A stretch of 64,000 nucleotides of DNA from contig NZ_CP073764.1 of assembly GCF_019343105.1 (NCBI RefSeq), positions 496,001 through 560,000 of the forward strand. Direction: 5' to 3'. A program made the position numbers and the translations under genes. This document shows positions 1-9,106 of the stretch, piece after piece; position 1 is the stretch's first letter; each line of letters begins with the position of its first letter. The DNA is from Methylovirgula sp. HY1 (GTDB taxonomy: Bacteria; Pseudomonadota; Alphaproteobacteria; Rhizobiales; Beijerinckiaceae). The notes under the pieces are model-generated. The model made no database searches, was not told the DNA's origin, and worked only from the letters and a program-made list of their open reading frames with translations.

Positions 1-434
1 GCCAAGCGCCGGCCTTCGAACTCTATGCGCTCGATCTCGAACATAAGCATGTGCCGGAGATCATGGCCTATGGCGGGCTCGCGCGGCGGCCGATCTTCGT
101 GCCGTCCGTCGGCCATTTCGCGCAAGGCATGCTGGTGTCGATTCCGCTGTTCCTCGACGCGCTGCCGGGCAAGCCGAAAGGGCGCGATCTCGAAGCCGCG
201 CTTGCGGCACATTATGGCGCGAGCGCCTATGTGCGGGTTGTCGCGAGCGCTGAGCAGACGCGGATCGAGCCCGAGTCTTTGAACGGCAGCAATCGTCTCG
301 AATTGCGCGTCTTCGCCAACGAGACGCACCGTCAGGTCGTGCTCGTCGCCAAGCTCGACAATCTCGGCAAAGGCGCCTCGGGTGCCGCTGTGCAAAATCT
401 CGGCTTGATGCTCGGCCTCGATCTGAAGCCGTGA
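1..434 (+). CDS. argC: N-acetyl-gamma-glutamyl-phosphate reductase, C-terminal part
   Basis: The reading frame is open from the window edge (frame of base 3), so the start lies outside. ArgC reduces N-acetylglutamyl phosphate to the semialdehyde in arginine synthesis, in the cytosol. The visible part contains FVPSVGHFAQGM followed by a P-L-F-L stretch, matching the substrate-binding His segment near the end of ArgC proteins. It closes with the usual hydrophobic AVQNLGLMLGL helix and a TGA stop. About 143 residues are seen, roughly the last 45% of the usual length. The NADP-binding domain and catalytic Cys are off-window, so they cannot be checked. Confidence 0.85.
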   Translation, partial: QAPAFELYALDLEHKHVPEIMAYGGLARRPIFVPSVGHFAQGMLVSIPLFLDALPGKPKGRDLEAALAAHYGASAYVRVVASAEQTRIEPESLNGSNRLELRVFANETHRQVVLVAKLDNLGKGASGAAVQNLGLMLGLDLKP

Positions 435-525
435 CGGCGCCGATTTTTGCCGGCGTCATTGCGGGATTATCTGCAAGGCGGAAACCTCGGTCATGCTCTG
501 ATAATCGGGGGGCTGCTGTCGGGGG

Positions 526-702
526 ATGAAGACAGTCAAATATATCAAGGCTCTTCGCGCTGCAGGGATCGAGAAGGTTCGAGAGACTGTCGAGGATGCG
601 CTGCTTAATCCGAACGCGCCCGATATTATCTTGGCCGGTCCTCACCAAAGGAAGCCGATGGAAAATAGCATGCGTTGGCACGTTCGGTTCGGCGTAGTCT
701 GA
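526..702 (+). CDS. possible 58-residue protein of unknown function
   Basis: An ATG directly preceded by a G-run (TCGGGGG) opens a 58-codon frame rich in charged residues, beginning MKTVKYIKALRAAGIEKV and ending in RFGVV before a TGA. It has no membrane segment or signal peptide and I recognise no family. It lies between argC and a minus-strand secreted protein gene, in a stretch otherwise without a gene. Support is a plausible ribosome site and ordinary composition only, so it may be a chance frame. Confidence 0.3.
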   Translation: MKTVKYIKALRAAGIEKVRETVEDALLNPNAPDIILAGPHQRKPMENSMRWHVRFGVV

Positions 703-721
703 TCATGCAGGCGGTTTTGAC

Positions 722-1120
722 TCAATAAGGCAGAACTTGGTCGCACCTGATTTTGAGGGAATGGCAGTCGTTTCCGGAAATACATGACGCGAAATCGTGC
801 TGTCCGGTAGTTATTGCCGTAGATGCAGTCATGATGGCTGCATCAGAGACGCTCGTTATTGAAAGCACATAGGCCGACAATCGACGCCTAAGCTTTTGGA
901 TAGAGAACAGAACGGCTCGTGTCGATGAGCATAAACTCGGATTAGCATGTGGGGAATTGCAGAGAGTGACTGTGTCGTGACTGACGAAGTTTTCCAGAGC
1001 CTTCTCATAGCCTGCACAATATGCCGCGCGAGCGACGCGATCCAAATTAATCGTAACGTCTTGAGCTCGCGCTTCGCATAAGGCGAGCAAGATGCCGAAA
1101 GCGGCAAAGAGTAAGCGCAT
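722..1120 (-). CDS. secreted cysteine-containing protein of unknown function
   Basis: This 132-residue protein starts MRLLFAAFGILLALCEARAQD, a clear Sec signal peptide with likely cleavage after ARA (about residue 19). The mature part is short and has seven Cys residues (at the AAYCAGY, TLCNS, SLCSS, SCISGNDC and IRCDQ stretches), suggesting disulfides in the periplasm. Upstream on the minus strand is a purine-rich ribosome site (GGAGGGAATAGC) just before the ATG. I recognise no domain. The gene stands alone between argC and the FAH-family gene. Confidence 0.55.
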   Translation of the reverse strand: MRLLFAAFGILLALCEARAQDVTINLDRVARAAYCAGYEKALENFVSHDTVTLCNSPHANPSLCSSTRAVLFSIQKLRRRLSAYVLSITSVSDAAIMTASTAITTGQHDFASCISGNDCHSLKIRCDQVLPY

Positions 1121-1207
1121 GCTATTCCCTCCGATTGCGGAATCTTAGCAATTTGAAGAGAAGAGTCGAGTATCCTTTATGCGAACTCTACACAATGAAC
1201 TGAAAAC

Positions 1208-1230
1208 AGGCGCTTTTCGGGGCGCCTTTT
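1208..1230. terminator. GC hairpin with flanking T/A runs, possible bidirectional terminator
   Basis: AGGCGC (1208-1213) pairs with GCGCCT (1222-1227), followed by TTT on the plus strand. On the minus strand the stem is followed by GTTTTC. The minus-strand FAH-family gene ends at 1473, so the element could stop its transcription. No plus-strand gene directly precedes it. Confidence 0.45.
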
Positions 1231-1350
1231 CATTAGGCGGCCGAACGTGACCTCATCCTGTACTGCAAATCGGAACTTCGCGCCTCCAGCCAACGGCGAT
1301 TATGTCAATACCTGGAACACGCCGGTCAGTAGTGACTTCTCAGTTGCCCG

Positions 1351-1430
1351 CGTCATTGCGAGCGAAGCGAAGCAATCCAGACATGCTTGTGGACTGGATT
1401 GCTTCGTCGCTGCGCTTCTCGCAATGACGG
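1351..1430. repeat. dispersed palindromic repeat of the CGTCATTGCGAGCGAAGCGA type
   Basis: The left arm begins CGTCATTGCGAGCGAAGCGA and runs on into AGCAATCCAG. It is mirrored about 15 bases later by CTGGATTGCTTCG...CTTCTCGCAATGACG, giving an imperfect palindrome of about 80 bp. This element is a well-known intergenic repeat in many alphaproteobacterial genomes. The rest of the gap 1121-1472 holds the hairpin at 1208-1230 and no gene I trust. Confidence 0.75.
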
Positions 1431-1472
1431 CGGCACGCATAAGCTCTTATCAACGAGATGTGGGTGCAAAAC

Positions 1473-2327
1473 TCACATACCGCGCTTCCAGGCGATGATC
1501 TCCTGGCTCTGCTCGCCGAGGAAATCGGCACCGAGGGTCATGACATCGCCGGGTTCGAGATAGCGCGGCGGCTTCATGCCCATGCCGACGCCGGGCGGTG
1601 TTCCCGTGATGATGACATCGCCGGGATCCAGCACCATGAAATCCGAAATATAGGAGACGAGCTTCTTCACATTGAAGATCATCGTCTTGGTATTGCCGGT
1701 CTGCATGCGCTTGCCGTTGACGTCGAGCCAGAGTTCGATGCGCTGCACATTCGGAATTTCGTCGGGCGTCACGAGCCATGGCCCGAGCGGTCCGAAGGTC
1801 GGCGAGCACTTGCCCTTGATCCATTGGCCGCCGCGTTCCATTTGGAAGGCGCGTTCCGACACATCATTGGCGAGGCAGAAGCCGGCGATATAGTCGGTCG
1901 CAGCGCGCTCGGAGACATGTGAAGCGCGGTCGCCGATGACGATCGCGAGTTCGACTTCCCAATCGAGCTTCGTGCCGTTTTTCGGAATGACGACGGGATC
2001 GTTGGGGCCGCTGATGCAATTCGGCGCTTTGTTGAAAAGGATCGGCTCGGACGGGACAGGCAGGCCGGCCTCCTTGGCATGATCGATATAGTTCAAGCCG
2101 ACGCCGATGAAATTGCCTGGCTGGGCAATGGGGGCAGCGAGCCGCGGCCGGCCGCGCACGAGCGGCAAACGCGACAGTCGCGCGCGCGCCAGCTTGTCGA
2201 GAGATTTCCTGTTCAGATATTCGCCGGCGAAATCCGGAATGATCGCGCTCAAATCGCGGATCTTTCCATCGGCGTCGATCAGGCCGGGCTTTTCTTTGCC
2301 GGGCTGTCCGTAGCGCACGAGCTTCAT
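1473..2327 (-). CDS. fumarylacetoacetate hydrolase family protein
   Basis: This is a 284-residue cytosolic enzyme of the FAH/HpaG fold, whose members hydrolyse, decarboxylate or isomerise beta-diketo or oxo-diacids with a divalent metal. The metal-site glutamates are in DWEVEL (E124, E126) with D155 in LANDVSER. The oxyanion region is GLNYIDHAKE (about 78-86), and the family signature TGTPPGVG lies at 241-248. Length fits the short FAH class (about 280). I start at ATG 2327 because AAGGAG sits nine bases upstream; the longer frame to 2387 has no site. The substrate cannot be told from sequence; candidates are 2-hydroxyhepta-2,4-diene-1,7-dioate isomerase-like and acylpyruvase-like enzymes. 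Confidence 0.85.
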   Translation of the reverse strand: MKLVRYGQPGKEKPGLIDADGKIRDLSAIIPDFAGEYLNRKSLDKLARARLSRLPLVRGRPRLAAPIAQPGNFIGVGLNYIDHAKEAGLPVPSEPILFNKAPNCISGPNDPVVIPKNGTKLDWEVELAIVIGDRASHVSERAATDYIAGFCLANDVSERAFQMERGGQWIKGKCSPTFGPLGPWLVTPDEIPNVQRIELWLDVNGKRMQTGNTKTMIFNVKKLVSYISDFMVLDPGDVIITGTPPGVGMGMKPPRYLEPGDVMTLGADFLGEQSQEIIAWKRGM

Positions 2328-2644
2328 GTTTTTATCTCCTTGCTGAAGCAGCCGCGACAAATCAGCCGGACTGCGGACTGTCGTCACTTATCTGCTTATT
2401 GCGTTTTCGTCGAGTTGGACTGGTGGACGAGGGCTATGCCGCGCGATTCGCCGCGTTTCATCTTCTGTTTCACGAGAGAATCAGAGCTAATGATTGTGCG
2501 ATGCGGCGGTCGTCCAAAGGCGCTGGCGCATCGGCAAGGCCACTGCGCTTTGCAGCGAATCACAACGGTTGCGGCGCCTGCATCGAAGCATTTGCGTCCA
2601 TGCGCGGCGTGATCATGCGGCAGAGCTTGGCCCGCCGGCGGTCC

Positions 2645-4573
2645 TCAGCTCTTCACCTTCACATATTCTCCCGGTGCGTCGCAGAGCGGTGGAAATTTAA
2701 CGCTGCCCGGCTTGCGTGCGGGCACTTTCGCAGGCGCTTGTTTGGCAAGCCATTCGGCCCAATCGTTCCACCAACTGCCTTTGTGTTCAGTCGCGCCGGC
2801 CAGCCAATCGTCCAACGTGCCCGCGGGGCGCGAGCCCGTCCAATATTGATATTTCTGGCTATTGGCCGGGTTGACGACGCCTGCGATATGGCCCGAGCCG
2901 GCAAGCACATAGCGCATATCGCCGCCGAATAATTTGGCGCCGTTAAAAACCGAGCGCGCCGGCGCGATGTGATCCTCACGGGTTGCGAGATTATAGATCG
3001 GGACGGTGACTTGGTGCAGATCGAGCGTCTCGCCGTCGATCACCATCTCGCCTTTGGCGAGGCTGTTTTTGAGATAGCATTGGCGCAAATAGAAGGAGTG
3101 ATTGGCGGCGGCCATTCGCGTCGAATCGGAATTCCAGGTCAGAAGATCGAAGGGCAACGGTGCCTTGCCGCGCATGTAATTATTGACGACGAAAGACCAG
3201 ATCAGATCGTTCGGCCGCAGCATGTTGAAGACCGTGGCCATTTTGCCGCCATCGAGATAGCCGGTCTCGGCCATTCTTTCTTCGACCGCGGTGATCATGG
3301 ACTCGCTGACGAAAACCTTCAGATCGCCGGCATCGGCAAAATCGGTTTGCGTCGTCAAAAAGGTGACGCTGTCGATTTGGTCTTGCTGCCGGCGCGCCAT
3401 GAGGGCGAGCGCGATCGCCAGCAAAGTGCCGCCGACGCAATAGCCGAGCGCCGCGATCTTCTGTTCGCCGGTGATCGCTTCGATCACCGAGAGCGGCGCA
3501 TCGATGCCGTGTTGGATATAAGCCTCGAACCCCATATCGCGGTGGCGTGCGTCGGGATTGACCCAGGACACCAGAAAGACCGTGAAGCCTTGCTCGACGG
3601 CGAAGCGGACGAAGCTTTTTTGCGGATTGAGATCGAGAATATAAAATTTATTGATCCACGGTGGAATGATCACGAGCGGCCGCTTGAAGACCTGTTCTGT
3701 CGTCGGTTCATATTGGATGAGTTCGATGAGATCGTTGCGGTAAACGACCTTGCCGGGTGCCGCCGCCATATTGACGCCGAGCTCGAACTGCGAGGAATCG
3801 CTCTGCCGGATCCTAAGTAGGCCTTGCCCGGCGGCGATGTCTTCAGTGAGAAAAGCTGCGCCGCGAACCAGATTTTCCGCATTCGAGGCCAAGGTCTCAT
3901 GCAGCAGTTCTGGATTGGTCGCGACGAAATTCGACGGCGATAGCGCGCTGGTGATCTGACGCAGATAGAATTGCGCCTTGGTACGCGTTTCGAGATCCGT
4001 TGTTTCGGCGCCGGCCACGAGATCATTGGCCCAATTCGTCGTGATCGCATGTGCCTGCCGCAGAAAATCGAAGATGGCACTGTCGCGCCATTGCGGCGCG
4101 GCGTAGCGCTTGTCGCTCGGATCATAGGGAACGACAGGGGCGTCGTCCTCGCCCGAAAGCCGCCGCAACGTATGCGCCCAAAGGCTCAGAAAATTGCTCG
4201 AAAGAGTCTTCTGCGCTTCAACGGTGCGGAGCGGATCGCCGAGCCAATATTCAGCCACGCGACCAAAGCTCTGGACCGCATCGACGACTTGTTCAGTCAT
4301 GTCGTTGCGGGCTTGGCCGGTCTCGAACGGTTGTAGGAAAGCCGTGAGTGCTTTCGAGCCTTGCGTGACGAGGCGCGCGAGATTTTGCGAGAGAACGTCG
4401 AAGTCAGGCTTGTTGCTCGCCGTATCGAAGCCAGTCTTTGCCGGCTCTGGTAGGGGGGCTTCAATCGTCGTGGCGATCGGTTCTGCGGGAGGCGGCGGCG
4501 CTGCGGTCATAGCTGCTGGACGGCCCAAGTTGATTTTCTTTTTCTTGCTTCGCGGGTGCTTCTTGGTGACCAT
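2645..4573 (-). CDS. phaC: class I poly(3-hydroxyalkanoate) synthase
   Basis: PhaC polymerises (R)-3-hydroxyacyl-CoA into storage polyester at the granule surface. The alpha/beta-hydrolase core holds the lipase-like box GYCVGG with the nucleophilic Cys at residue 396 when counted from a GTG at 4624, or 379 from ATG 4573. The preceding PPWINKFYILDL and the later SGHIAGVVNP segment (catalytic His) are typical. An N-terminal tail of about 60 residues is Lys- and then Pro-rich, longer than in most class I enzymes. The start is uncertain: ATG 4573 precedes MVTKKHPRSKKKK, and GTG 4624 adds 17 residues; neither has a strong ribosome site. No phaA, phaB or phaR is adjacent. Confidence 0.93.
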   Translation of the reverse strand: MVTKKHPRSKKKKINLGRPAAMTAAPPPPAEPIATTIEAPLPEPAKTGFDTASNKPDFDVLSQNLARLVTQGSKALTAFLQPFETGQARNDMTEQVVDAVQSFGRVAEYWLGDPLRTVEAQKTLSSNFLSLWAHTLRRLSGEDDAPVVPYDPSDKRYAAPQWRDSAIFDFLRQAHAITTNWANDLVAGAETTDLETRTKAQFYLRQITSALSPSNFVATNPELLHETLASNAENLVRGAAFLTEDIAAGQGLLRIRQSDSSQFELGVNMAAAPGKVVYRNDLIELIQYEPTTEQVFKRPLVIIPPWINKFYILDLNPQKSFVRFAVEQGFTVFLVSWVNPDARHRDMGFEAYIQHGIDAPLSVIEAITGEQKIAALGYCVGGTLLAIALALMARRQQDQIDSVTFLTTQTDFADAGDLKVFVSESMITAVEERMAETGYLDGGKMATVFNMLRPNDLIWSFVVNNYMRGKAPLPFDLLTWNSDSTRMAAANHSFYLRQCYLKNSLAKGEMVIDGETLDLHQVTVPIYNLATREDHIAPARSVFNGAKLFGGDMRYVLAGSGHIAGVVNPANSQKYQYWTGSRPAGTLDDWLAGATEHKGSWWNDWAEWLAKQAPAKVPARKPGSVKFPPLCDAPGEYVKVKS

Positions 4574-4812
4574 ATGATCGGTATCCGGCAGGAAAAGAGC
4601 AATATCTTTGGCATATTCGGTCACGCCGGCATAGAACCGTCGGCGCTGCGCGCTTGCGCATGGCTTTTTCGTTGCGCCTTTATCCCTCGCTTCAATATTC
4701 TATATTTGGTCCGGGGCATTGATGTTGCCGCATTCGCGTCCGTCACATGCCATGATAGAGCTATATTTTGTCATTAGGAAAGCGGCGCTGAGAATTTCGA
4801 GACTCAAAGCAA

Positions 4813-5334
4813 ATGTGGCTGTCGCCGGTGTATTTTCAATTTTTGCGGATTGCTTCAATCGTCGCTGCGACGCTTTGCGTTGTGTTGCCCGCGCAGGCAC
4901 AGCAAGCGACCCCGCAAGGTGCCGGCCAGAATGCATCTGCCGCTCCCCCGCAGAATGCCGCTCCTCCGCAGAAGAAGCCGCCGAAACCTTATGGCGGGGG
5001 TTCGCCCCTCAATGTCCTTTTGCATACGAAATTATGGGAGACGCCGCCGCCGGCCAAGCCCTTCGTGAAGCAGAGCAGGGAGCCGTCGCGCAACCTGCAT
5101 TTTCAGCCGACGATTGGGAGTGATCCGAAACGGCCCAAGCTGCTGTCCAAGGATCAGTTGAAATCTCTGCAGAATGAATTGGAATTTGCCGGCGCGCATA
5201 ATGAAAAGGCGGCCGGCGCGAAAGACAAGAATTTTGCCGATGTCGATTTAAATAAGCCAGCGAGGCCTAAGCAGCGGAAAGGCAAAGCTTCCAAGGCCAA
5301 AGCCGAGATGCCGATTACGCTCCATATGCAATGA
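4813..5334 (+). CDS. secreted proline/lysine-rich protein of unknown function
   Basis: This 173-residue protein begins with a hydrophobic segment (about residues 8-24) ending VVLPAQAQQ, a likely signal peptide with cleavage at AQA. The mature part is Pro/Gln/Ala-rich and then strongly basic near the C terminus (KQRKGKASKAKAE), so probably disordered. It is divergent from phaC, with about 240 bp shared upstream. I recognise no domain. It could be an envelope protein; nothing ties it to PHA metabolism beyond position. Confidence 0.6.
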   Translation: MWLSPVYFQFLRIASIVAATLCVVLPAQAQQATPQGAGQNASAAPPQNAAPPQKKPPKPYGGGSPLNVLLHTKLWETPPPAKPFVKQSREPSRNLHFQPTIGSDPKRPKLLSKDQLKSLQNELEFAGAHNEKAAGAKDKNFADVDLNKPARPKQRKGKASKAKAEMPITLHMQ

Positions 5335-5375
5335 ACGCGGCGCGGCGGATTTGCGCCGCGCAGATCGCGCGCGCC

Positions 5376-6146
5376 TCAGGATGCCGTAACAGCTTCGGTG
5401 GCCGGCGCGCGGAAACTCAAGATGCTGTCTCGCGGAAAATCATAGAGCTTGCCGGTCTCCTGCCAATCGGGCGAGCAGAGGGCGAGAAGCTTGGGCGCAA
5501 AATCTTCCGGGGTTTTCAGATCCATGGGATCTTCGCCTGGCATCGCGGTAGCGCGCATGCGGGTGCGCAGCGGCCCTGGGTTGACGATCATCACCTTCAC
5601 CTTCGAGATCGTCGCGGTCTCGGCGGCATAGGTGCGGGCGAGCGCTTCGAGCGCCGCTTTCGAAATGGCGTAAGGACCCCAATAGGGTTTGAAATCGGCG
5701 GTATGGGCGGCGCCGGAAGAAATGAAAAGCGCGCGGCCGGCGTCGGCAGCGCGGAGCAATAGGTCGAGAGAGCGGACAAGCCGCCAATTGGCCGTCACAT
5801 TCACCGCTAGGACGTCATCCCATTGCGCCGGAGCGACATGGGCGAGCGGCGTGACCGGGCCGAGAACGCCGGCATTGCCAACGAAAATGTCGAGCTTGCC
5901 CCAGCGCTCATAGATCGCCGCGCCGAGCCGATCGAGGGCGTCGAAGTCTTTGAGGTCGCAGGGGACGAGAGTGGCTTCGCTGCCGACGCCGCGGATCGCA
6001 TCGTCGAGCTCCTCGAGAGCGCCCTGGGTCCGTGCCAGCGCGATGATATGAGCGCCGGCACGGGCAAGTTCCATAGCCACCGCTCGGCCGATGCCACGCG
6101 AGGCGCCGGTGACGAGGGCGAGACGGCCGGACAGAGGTCGCGACAT
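5376..6146 (-). CDS. SDR-family NAD(P)-dependent oxidoreductase
   Basis: This is a 256-residue classical short-chain dehydrogenase. The Rossmann motif TGASRGIG is at 13-20, NAG at 91-93, the catalytic Ser in FISSGAAH (143/144), and YxxxK as Y159/K163. All catalytic residues are present, so it should be active, but the substrate is not predictable. An SDR gene next to purF on the same strand is a conserved arrangement in Hyphomicrobiales; the gap to purF here (6147-6477) contains a palindromic repeat, so co-transcription is uncertain. Confidence 0.88.
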   Translation of the reverse strand: MSRPLSGRLALVTGASRGIGRAVAMELARAGAHIIALARTQGALEELDDAIRGVGSEATLVPCDLKDFDALDRLGAAIYERWGKLDIFVGNAGVLGPVTPLAHVAPAQWDDVLAVNVTANWRLVRSLDLLLRAADAGRALFISSGAAHTADFKPYWGPYAISKAALEALARTYAAETATISKVKVMIVNPGPLRTRMRATAMPGEDPMDLKTPEDFAPKLLALCSPDWQETGKLYDFPRDSILSFRAPATEAVTAS

Positions 6147-6263
6147 AGGAAGCTCCCCAAATAGAGATCCTGGATTCGGTGCATGGAGATGACCGAACGT
6201 TTACAGAGCCGCTCGCGGGCAGGACGACCGCGCGCGCCGGAATCGGCATGCCGATTCCGGCTT

Positions 6264-6374
6264 AGAGCGTCTCTCGACCAGATGGAATCATCCGGTCGAA
6301 AAGAAAACGCTCCAAATCAATAAACTCAATCATGTTCCGGAAAAGTTGAATGACTTTTCCGGAACATGCTCTAG
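6264..6374. repeat. mosaic intergenic palindromic repeat (modules C + A)
   Basis: The element starts GAGCGTCTCTCGACC and contains the pair CGACCAGATGG / CATCCGGTCG (module C). It continues with CTCCAAATCAATAA, then an inverted pair ATGTTCCGGAAAAGT / ACTTTTCCGGAACAT (module A), ending CTCTAG. Related copies occur at 22715-22899, 32963-33177, 36179-36283, 38932-38981 and, degenerate, 53693-53767. It lies between the SDR gene and purF. Confidence 0.8.
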
Positions 6375-6477
6375 GGCAGGACAGCCGCGCCCGCAATGCT
6401 CAGGCGGCGCACGCCTGCAATCGGATCGAAATAAGGGGTCGTGGTGCGCTATCGCGCGATCCGCCGGAAAGGCGAAT

Positions 6478-7965
6478 TCAGCCGGCTTCGGCGAGCAGTG
6501 AAAGCTGCGTCTTCGTCTCGCCGCTCACGTCGGTGAGATTGGTCGGATAATCGCCGGTGAAGCAATGGTCGGTAAATTGCGGCCGCTGCGGATCGCGGCC
6601 CGGCTCGCCGAGCGCGCGGTAAAGCCCGTCGATCGACAGGAAGGCGAGCGAATCGCAGCCGATATAGGCGCGCATTTCTTCGATTGAATGGGTCGCTGCC
6701 AGCAGCTTCTCGCGATCCGGCGTGTCGATTCCATAATAATCGGGATGTGTGATCGGCGGCGATGAGATCCGGAAGTGAACCTCGCGCGCGCCGGCCTCGC
6801 GCATCATCCGGACGATCTTTACCGATGTGGTGCCGCGAACGATGGAATCATCGATGAGCACGATGCGCTTGCCGGCGATCACCGCTCGATTGGCGCTGTG
6901 CTTGAGTCGTACGCCGAGTTCGCGGACGGATTGCGTCGGCTGAATGAAGGTGCGGCCGATGTAATGATTGCGGATGATCCCGAGCTCGAAGGGAATTCCG
7001 GATTCCTGGGCAAAGCCGATCGCGGCGGGAACCCCGGAATCGGGGACCGGCACGATGACGTCCGCATCGATCTGCGTCTCGCGCGCAAGCTGCGCGCCGA
7101 AGGCTTTGCGGACTTCATAGACAGAGCGTCCGTGAACGATCGAATCCGGGCGCGCGAAATAGATATATTCGAAGATACAAGGCCGCATCGGTTTCTTCGG
7201 GAAGGGCCGCAGGCTTTCGATTCCCTCGTCCGAGATCACGACGATCTCGCCATTCTCGATATCGCGGACGAAGCGGGCGCCGATAATGTCGAGCGCGCAG
7301 GTCTCCGAAGCGAGAATGTAATGGCCATCGAGTTCGCCCAGTACCAGCGGTCGGATTCCCAGAGGATCGCGGGCGCCGATCAGTTTCTTGTTCGACAGAG
7401 CAACGAGCGAAAAGGCGCCTTCGATCTGCCGTAAGGCCTCGATGAAACGTTCGACAACGCGGTTGCGGCGGCTCTTGGCGACGAGATGGAGAATGACTTC
7501 CGTGTCGCTCGTCGATTGGAAGATCGCGCCCTCGTTGATCAGCTCGCGGCGCAAAGTCATGCCATTGGTGAGATTGCCATTATGCGCGACGGCGAAGCCG
7601 CCCGAGCTCAGCTCGGAGAACAGCGGCTGGACATTGCGCAGAATTGTTTCGCCGGTTGTCGAATAGCGGACATGGCCGATCACCGATTGGCCCGGCAGAC
7701 GCTCGATCGTCGATGCCCGCGAAAAATGTTCGCTGACGAGGCCGAGACGGCGCTCGGAGTTGAATCTCTGGCCATCGAAGGAGACGATGCCGGCGGCCTC
7801 CTGGCCGCGATGCTGCAAGGCATGCAGCCCGAGCGCGGTAATGGCAGCGGCATCGGGATGGCCGTAGATACCGAACACGCCGCATTCTTCGTGCAGACGA
7901 TCGGCCTCCGGATCGTCCGTCTCCGTCATCACGGCGTAATGTTCGAAGTCCCCCATATTTCCCAT
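6478..7965 (-). CDS. purF: amidophosphoribosyltransferase
   Basis: PurF makes 5-phosphoribosylamine from PRPP and glutamine, the first committed step of purine synthesis. From ATG 7965 it has 495 residues. After a 27-residue propeptide the catalytic Cys is C28 in EECGVFGIYG; glutaminase motifs (HALQHRGQEAAG, about 48-59; HNGNLTN, about 128-134) follow. The C-terminal phosphoribosyltransferase domain has IDDSIVRGTT at 371-380. CIFEYIYFARPDS (263-275) is typical of the family. I chose 7965 because GGAG lies seven bases upstream; the frame stays open to 8229 but the extra 88 residues match nothing in PurF. Confidence 0.97.
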   Translation of the reverse strand: MGNMGDFEHYAVMTETDDPEADRLHEECGVFGIYGHPDAAAITALGLHALQHRGQEAAGIVSFDGQRFNSERRLGLVSEHFSRASTIERLPGQSVIGHVRYSTTGETILRNVQPLFSELSSGGFAVAHNGNLTNGMTLRRELINEGAIFQSTSDTEVILHLVAKSRRNRVVERFIEALRQIEGAFSLVALSNKKLIGARDPLGIRPLVLGELDGHYILASETCALDIIGARFVRDIENGEIVVISDEGIESLRPFPKKPMRPCIFEYIYFARPDSIVHGRSVYEVRKAFGAQLARETQIDADVIVPVPDSGVPAAIGFAQESGIPFELGIIRNHYIGRTFIQPTQSVRELGVRLKHSANRAVIAGKRIVLIDDSIVRGTTSVKIVRMMREAGAREVHFRISSPPITHPDYYGIDTPDREKLLAATHSIEEMRAYIGCDSLAFLSIDGLYRALGEPGRDPQRPQFTDHCFTGDYPTNLTDVSGETKTQLSLLAEAG

Positions 7966-8512
7966 GACCGGTCTCCGAAACCTGCAAGTCACTGCGTCTG
8001 TCGCATGTCTCTCCAGCCTATGCCGTGGAGAAACGCTGTCCGAGACCGCGCAGCATGTCCCGAAAAAGTTGATGGATGTCTTCAGAGCAGTTTTTTCTGC
8101 AAAGCCAGAACAGTTTTTGCGCGCGAAACGCTCGAATTCTTCGATTGCACCATCGGAATATCCGATGTCTTCGGTTGGTCCGGCCGTCGGATGGAGCGAG
8201 GATCTGATCGGTTGCCGCCCTATGAACACTCAACCTGAGCAGGGCGACTTTTTCGGATGCTCCGATCAGCCCTCGACGCAAAGATTGGGCCGTCACCATA
8301 ACTACATAATAGGATGGCAGCCAAATGCCACCATCTTCGCGCCGCGCGACAATAGGCGCAGGAACGCTCCCCGGTTTTTTTGGGGGATTTAAGCGCTGCT
8401 CAGCTTAATAAAATTCGGAAGACAACTTCGGGTTGAATAAGCGGGTGCGCAATGCCGCCTTTGCGGGAGCCGGGCGGCGCAAGGTCCCGCCCGTCCAATC
8501 CCGAACGGCGCT
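7966..8512. other. cvpA-purF intergenic region with repeat fragments
   Basis: No gene is supported here. The region contains fragments of the mosaic repeat: AGCATGTCCCGAAAAAGTTG near 8053 and ATCGGAATATCCGATGTC near 8152. Near 8368-8392 a TCCCC / GGGGGA pair surrounds a T-run. It separates cvpA from purF and probably holds the purF promoter and a cvpA terminator, but I cannot define either exactly. Confidence 0.45.
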
Positions 8513-9106
8513 TCAGGTCTTACCACCAGCCTTGGGCGCTACTACCGGCTTCGGTGCCGGTTCGCCCTCCGCCGGGGCGGTTTCGTCGGTCGCGGCCTTG
8601 GGCTTTTTCAATTTTGCCAGAATCCCTTCCGGATCGTCCGGCAGCATGGCCATGAGGCCATTTCCGGTCGATTGGAGCAGCGGTTTCATTCGCGCCGTCC
8701 TCACCCATTCCGGCTGGCTTTTCTCAGGCACGAGCCACGTGAAAAAGACGAAAGCGATCACGCATAAGAGCAGGCCGCGCAAAGCGCCGAAGACGAAGCC
8801 GAGCGAACGATCCAGCGGTCCCACCTTGGAATCGAGGATGGCGTCGGAGATTTTGACGGTGATCAGCGAGACGAGAATCAAGACGACGAAAAACACGATC
8901 GCCGCGGAGATCGCGAGCGCCACGACATCCTTGCTGACATAATGCTTCACATAGGGCAGCACGAGCGGGTGAAAATAGATCGCCGCGAGCGCGGCCGCGC
9001 CCCAGGAAGCGATCGCCAAAATCTCGCGCGTGAACCCGCGCAGCATGGCGAGAAGCGCCGAGATCAGAATGATGACGATCAGGCCTAAATCGAGATAGGA
9101 GGGCAT
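8513..9106 (-). CDS. cvpA: CvpA family inner-membrane protein
   Basis: This 197-residue protein has four hydrophobic segments (about 6-25, 30-50, 62-86 and 103-125), with the N-terminal DLGLIVIILISALLAMLRGFTREIL pattern characteristic of CvpA/colicin V production proteins. The C-terminal 60 residues are Ala/Pro/Lys-rich and probably cytosolic and disordered. CvpA is needed for colicin V secretion in E. coli and linked to envelope homeostasis; its biochemical role is unsettled. It lies between radA and purF on the same strand, as in many alphaproteobacteria. Confidence 0.9.
   Translation of the reverse strand: MPSYLDLGLIVIILISALLAMLRGFTREILAIASWGAAALAAIYFHPLVLPYVKHYVSKDVVALAISAAIVFFVVLILVSLITVKISDAILDSKVGPLDRSLGFVFGALRGLLLCVIAFVFFTWLVPEKSQPEWVRTARMKPLLQSTGNGLMAMLPDDPEGILAKLKKPKAATDETAPAEGEPAPKPVVAPKAGGKT

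Noticed and set aside
61-681. 206-codon minus-strand frame over the end of argC
   Set aside because: It is antisense to argC, Arg-rich throughout, and has no domain; a GC-rich shadow frame.
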